Shown here in pieces: positions 52,387 through 52,496 of a stretch of DNA of 52,496 nt. This DNA comes from Thermoprotei archaeon (GTDB lineage: Archaea; Thermoproteota; Thermoprotei; Thermofilales; B20-G17). The stretch is from positions 1 to 52,496 of the forward strand of contig QMRH01000004.1 in NCBI GenBank assembly GCA_003650675.1, in the 5' to 3' direction. Position 1 is the first letter of the stretch, and each line of letters starts with the position of its first letter. Below the pieces are notes generated by a model. That model was not told the origin of the DNA. It saw only the letters and a program-made list of their open reading frames with translations, and searched no databases. The position numbers were made by a program, and so were the translations under genes.

Positions 52387-52496
52387 AACTCTTAATTTTT
52401 TAATTGAGAATTTGTGTTATGAAGAAATCATATCTACATGTATCGAAAATGGTAAGCAACTCTCAATTCTTTTTTAATTAAGATTTTTTGTGTGAC
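52387..52496. repeat. Two imperfect A/T-rich palindromic repeats at the window end
   Basis: Units at 52387-52420 and 52458-52496 start aactct and run through an aatt...ttttttaatt palindrome to a gtgt end. They are 71 bases apart and match with a few gaps. The second is cut by the window edge. Could be terminators, a dispersed palindrome, or the edge of a larger repeat; only two units are visible. Confidence 0.4.

Noticed and set aside
52387-52496. CRISPR array
   Set aside because: Only two imperfect units, no leader or cas gene visible; kept as a repeat.

Overview
This window is a dense, protein-coding stretch from an archaeon, most likely a thermophile on the Thermoproteota (TACK) side. The evidence is the gene set: an archaeal threonyl-tRNA synthetase with its own N-terminal domain, a two-subunit 2-oxoacid:ferredoxin oxidoreductase, form III RuBisCO, archaeal NadM, an AGOG-type DNA glycosylase, HemK2, AMMECR1, archaemetzincin, UPF0282, and A/T-rich TATA-like boxes close to start codons (leaderless style). 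GTG and TTG starts are common. No rRNA, tRNA or CRISPR array could be supported, and the exact lineage cannot be read from this sequence alone.

Layout. 1-19.6 kb is mostly metabolism: a truncated class III aminotransferase, the ferredoxin-linked oxidoreductase pair, a UroD-fold protein, a phosphoribosyltransferase, a co-directional HEPN-speE-ilvA-ridA run, nadM plus a CinA-like protein, AGOG, form III RuBisCO, an ABC-2 exporter pair, AMMECR1 overlapping PRPP synthetase, a PLP deaminase/desulfhydrase and glutamate dehydrogenase. RidA clears the reactive enamine made by threonine dehydratase. NadM, the CinA-like protein, PRPP synthetase and RuBisCO III all touch nucleotide/ribose-phosphate turnover.

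19.8-31.5 kb is an accessory region: HIT protein, a pair of exported proteins of unknown role, a HEPN/MNT toxin-antitoxin pair, a GNAT enzyme, a vapBC locus whose toxin and antitoxin genes are each split by a separate IS200/IS605-type relic, a three-gene operon starting with two type IV pilin-like proteins, a frameshifted methyltransferase-like membrane gene, and a membrane metallopeptidase with a C-terminal zinc ribbon.

31.7-43.6 kb returns to conserved archaeal genes: thrS, HemK2, a membrane protein/PPP phosphatase/exported protein/membrane metallophosphoesterase cluster with dispersed palindromes at the 3' ends of two phosphoesterase genes, then a ModE-like regulator followed by a DUF362 ferredoxin and an MBL hydrolase, a DJ-1/PfpI protein and UPF0282.

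43.6-52.5 kb shows gene decay: a helix-turn-helix fragment upstream of archaemetzincin, a short-chain dehydrogenase pseudogene, mobile-element debris, an acetamidase pseudogene with an internal deletion, and between them intact genes for a serine beta-lactamase-family hydrolase, a DUF4143 ATPase with a repeated operator-like sequence, an alkaline-phosphatase-superfamily enzyme and an intracellular GH5 glycosidase.
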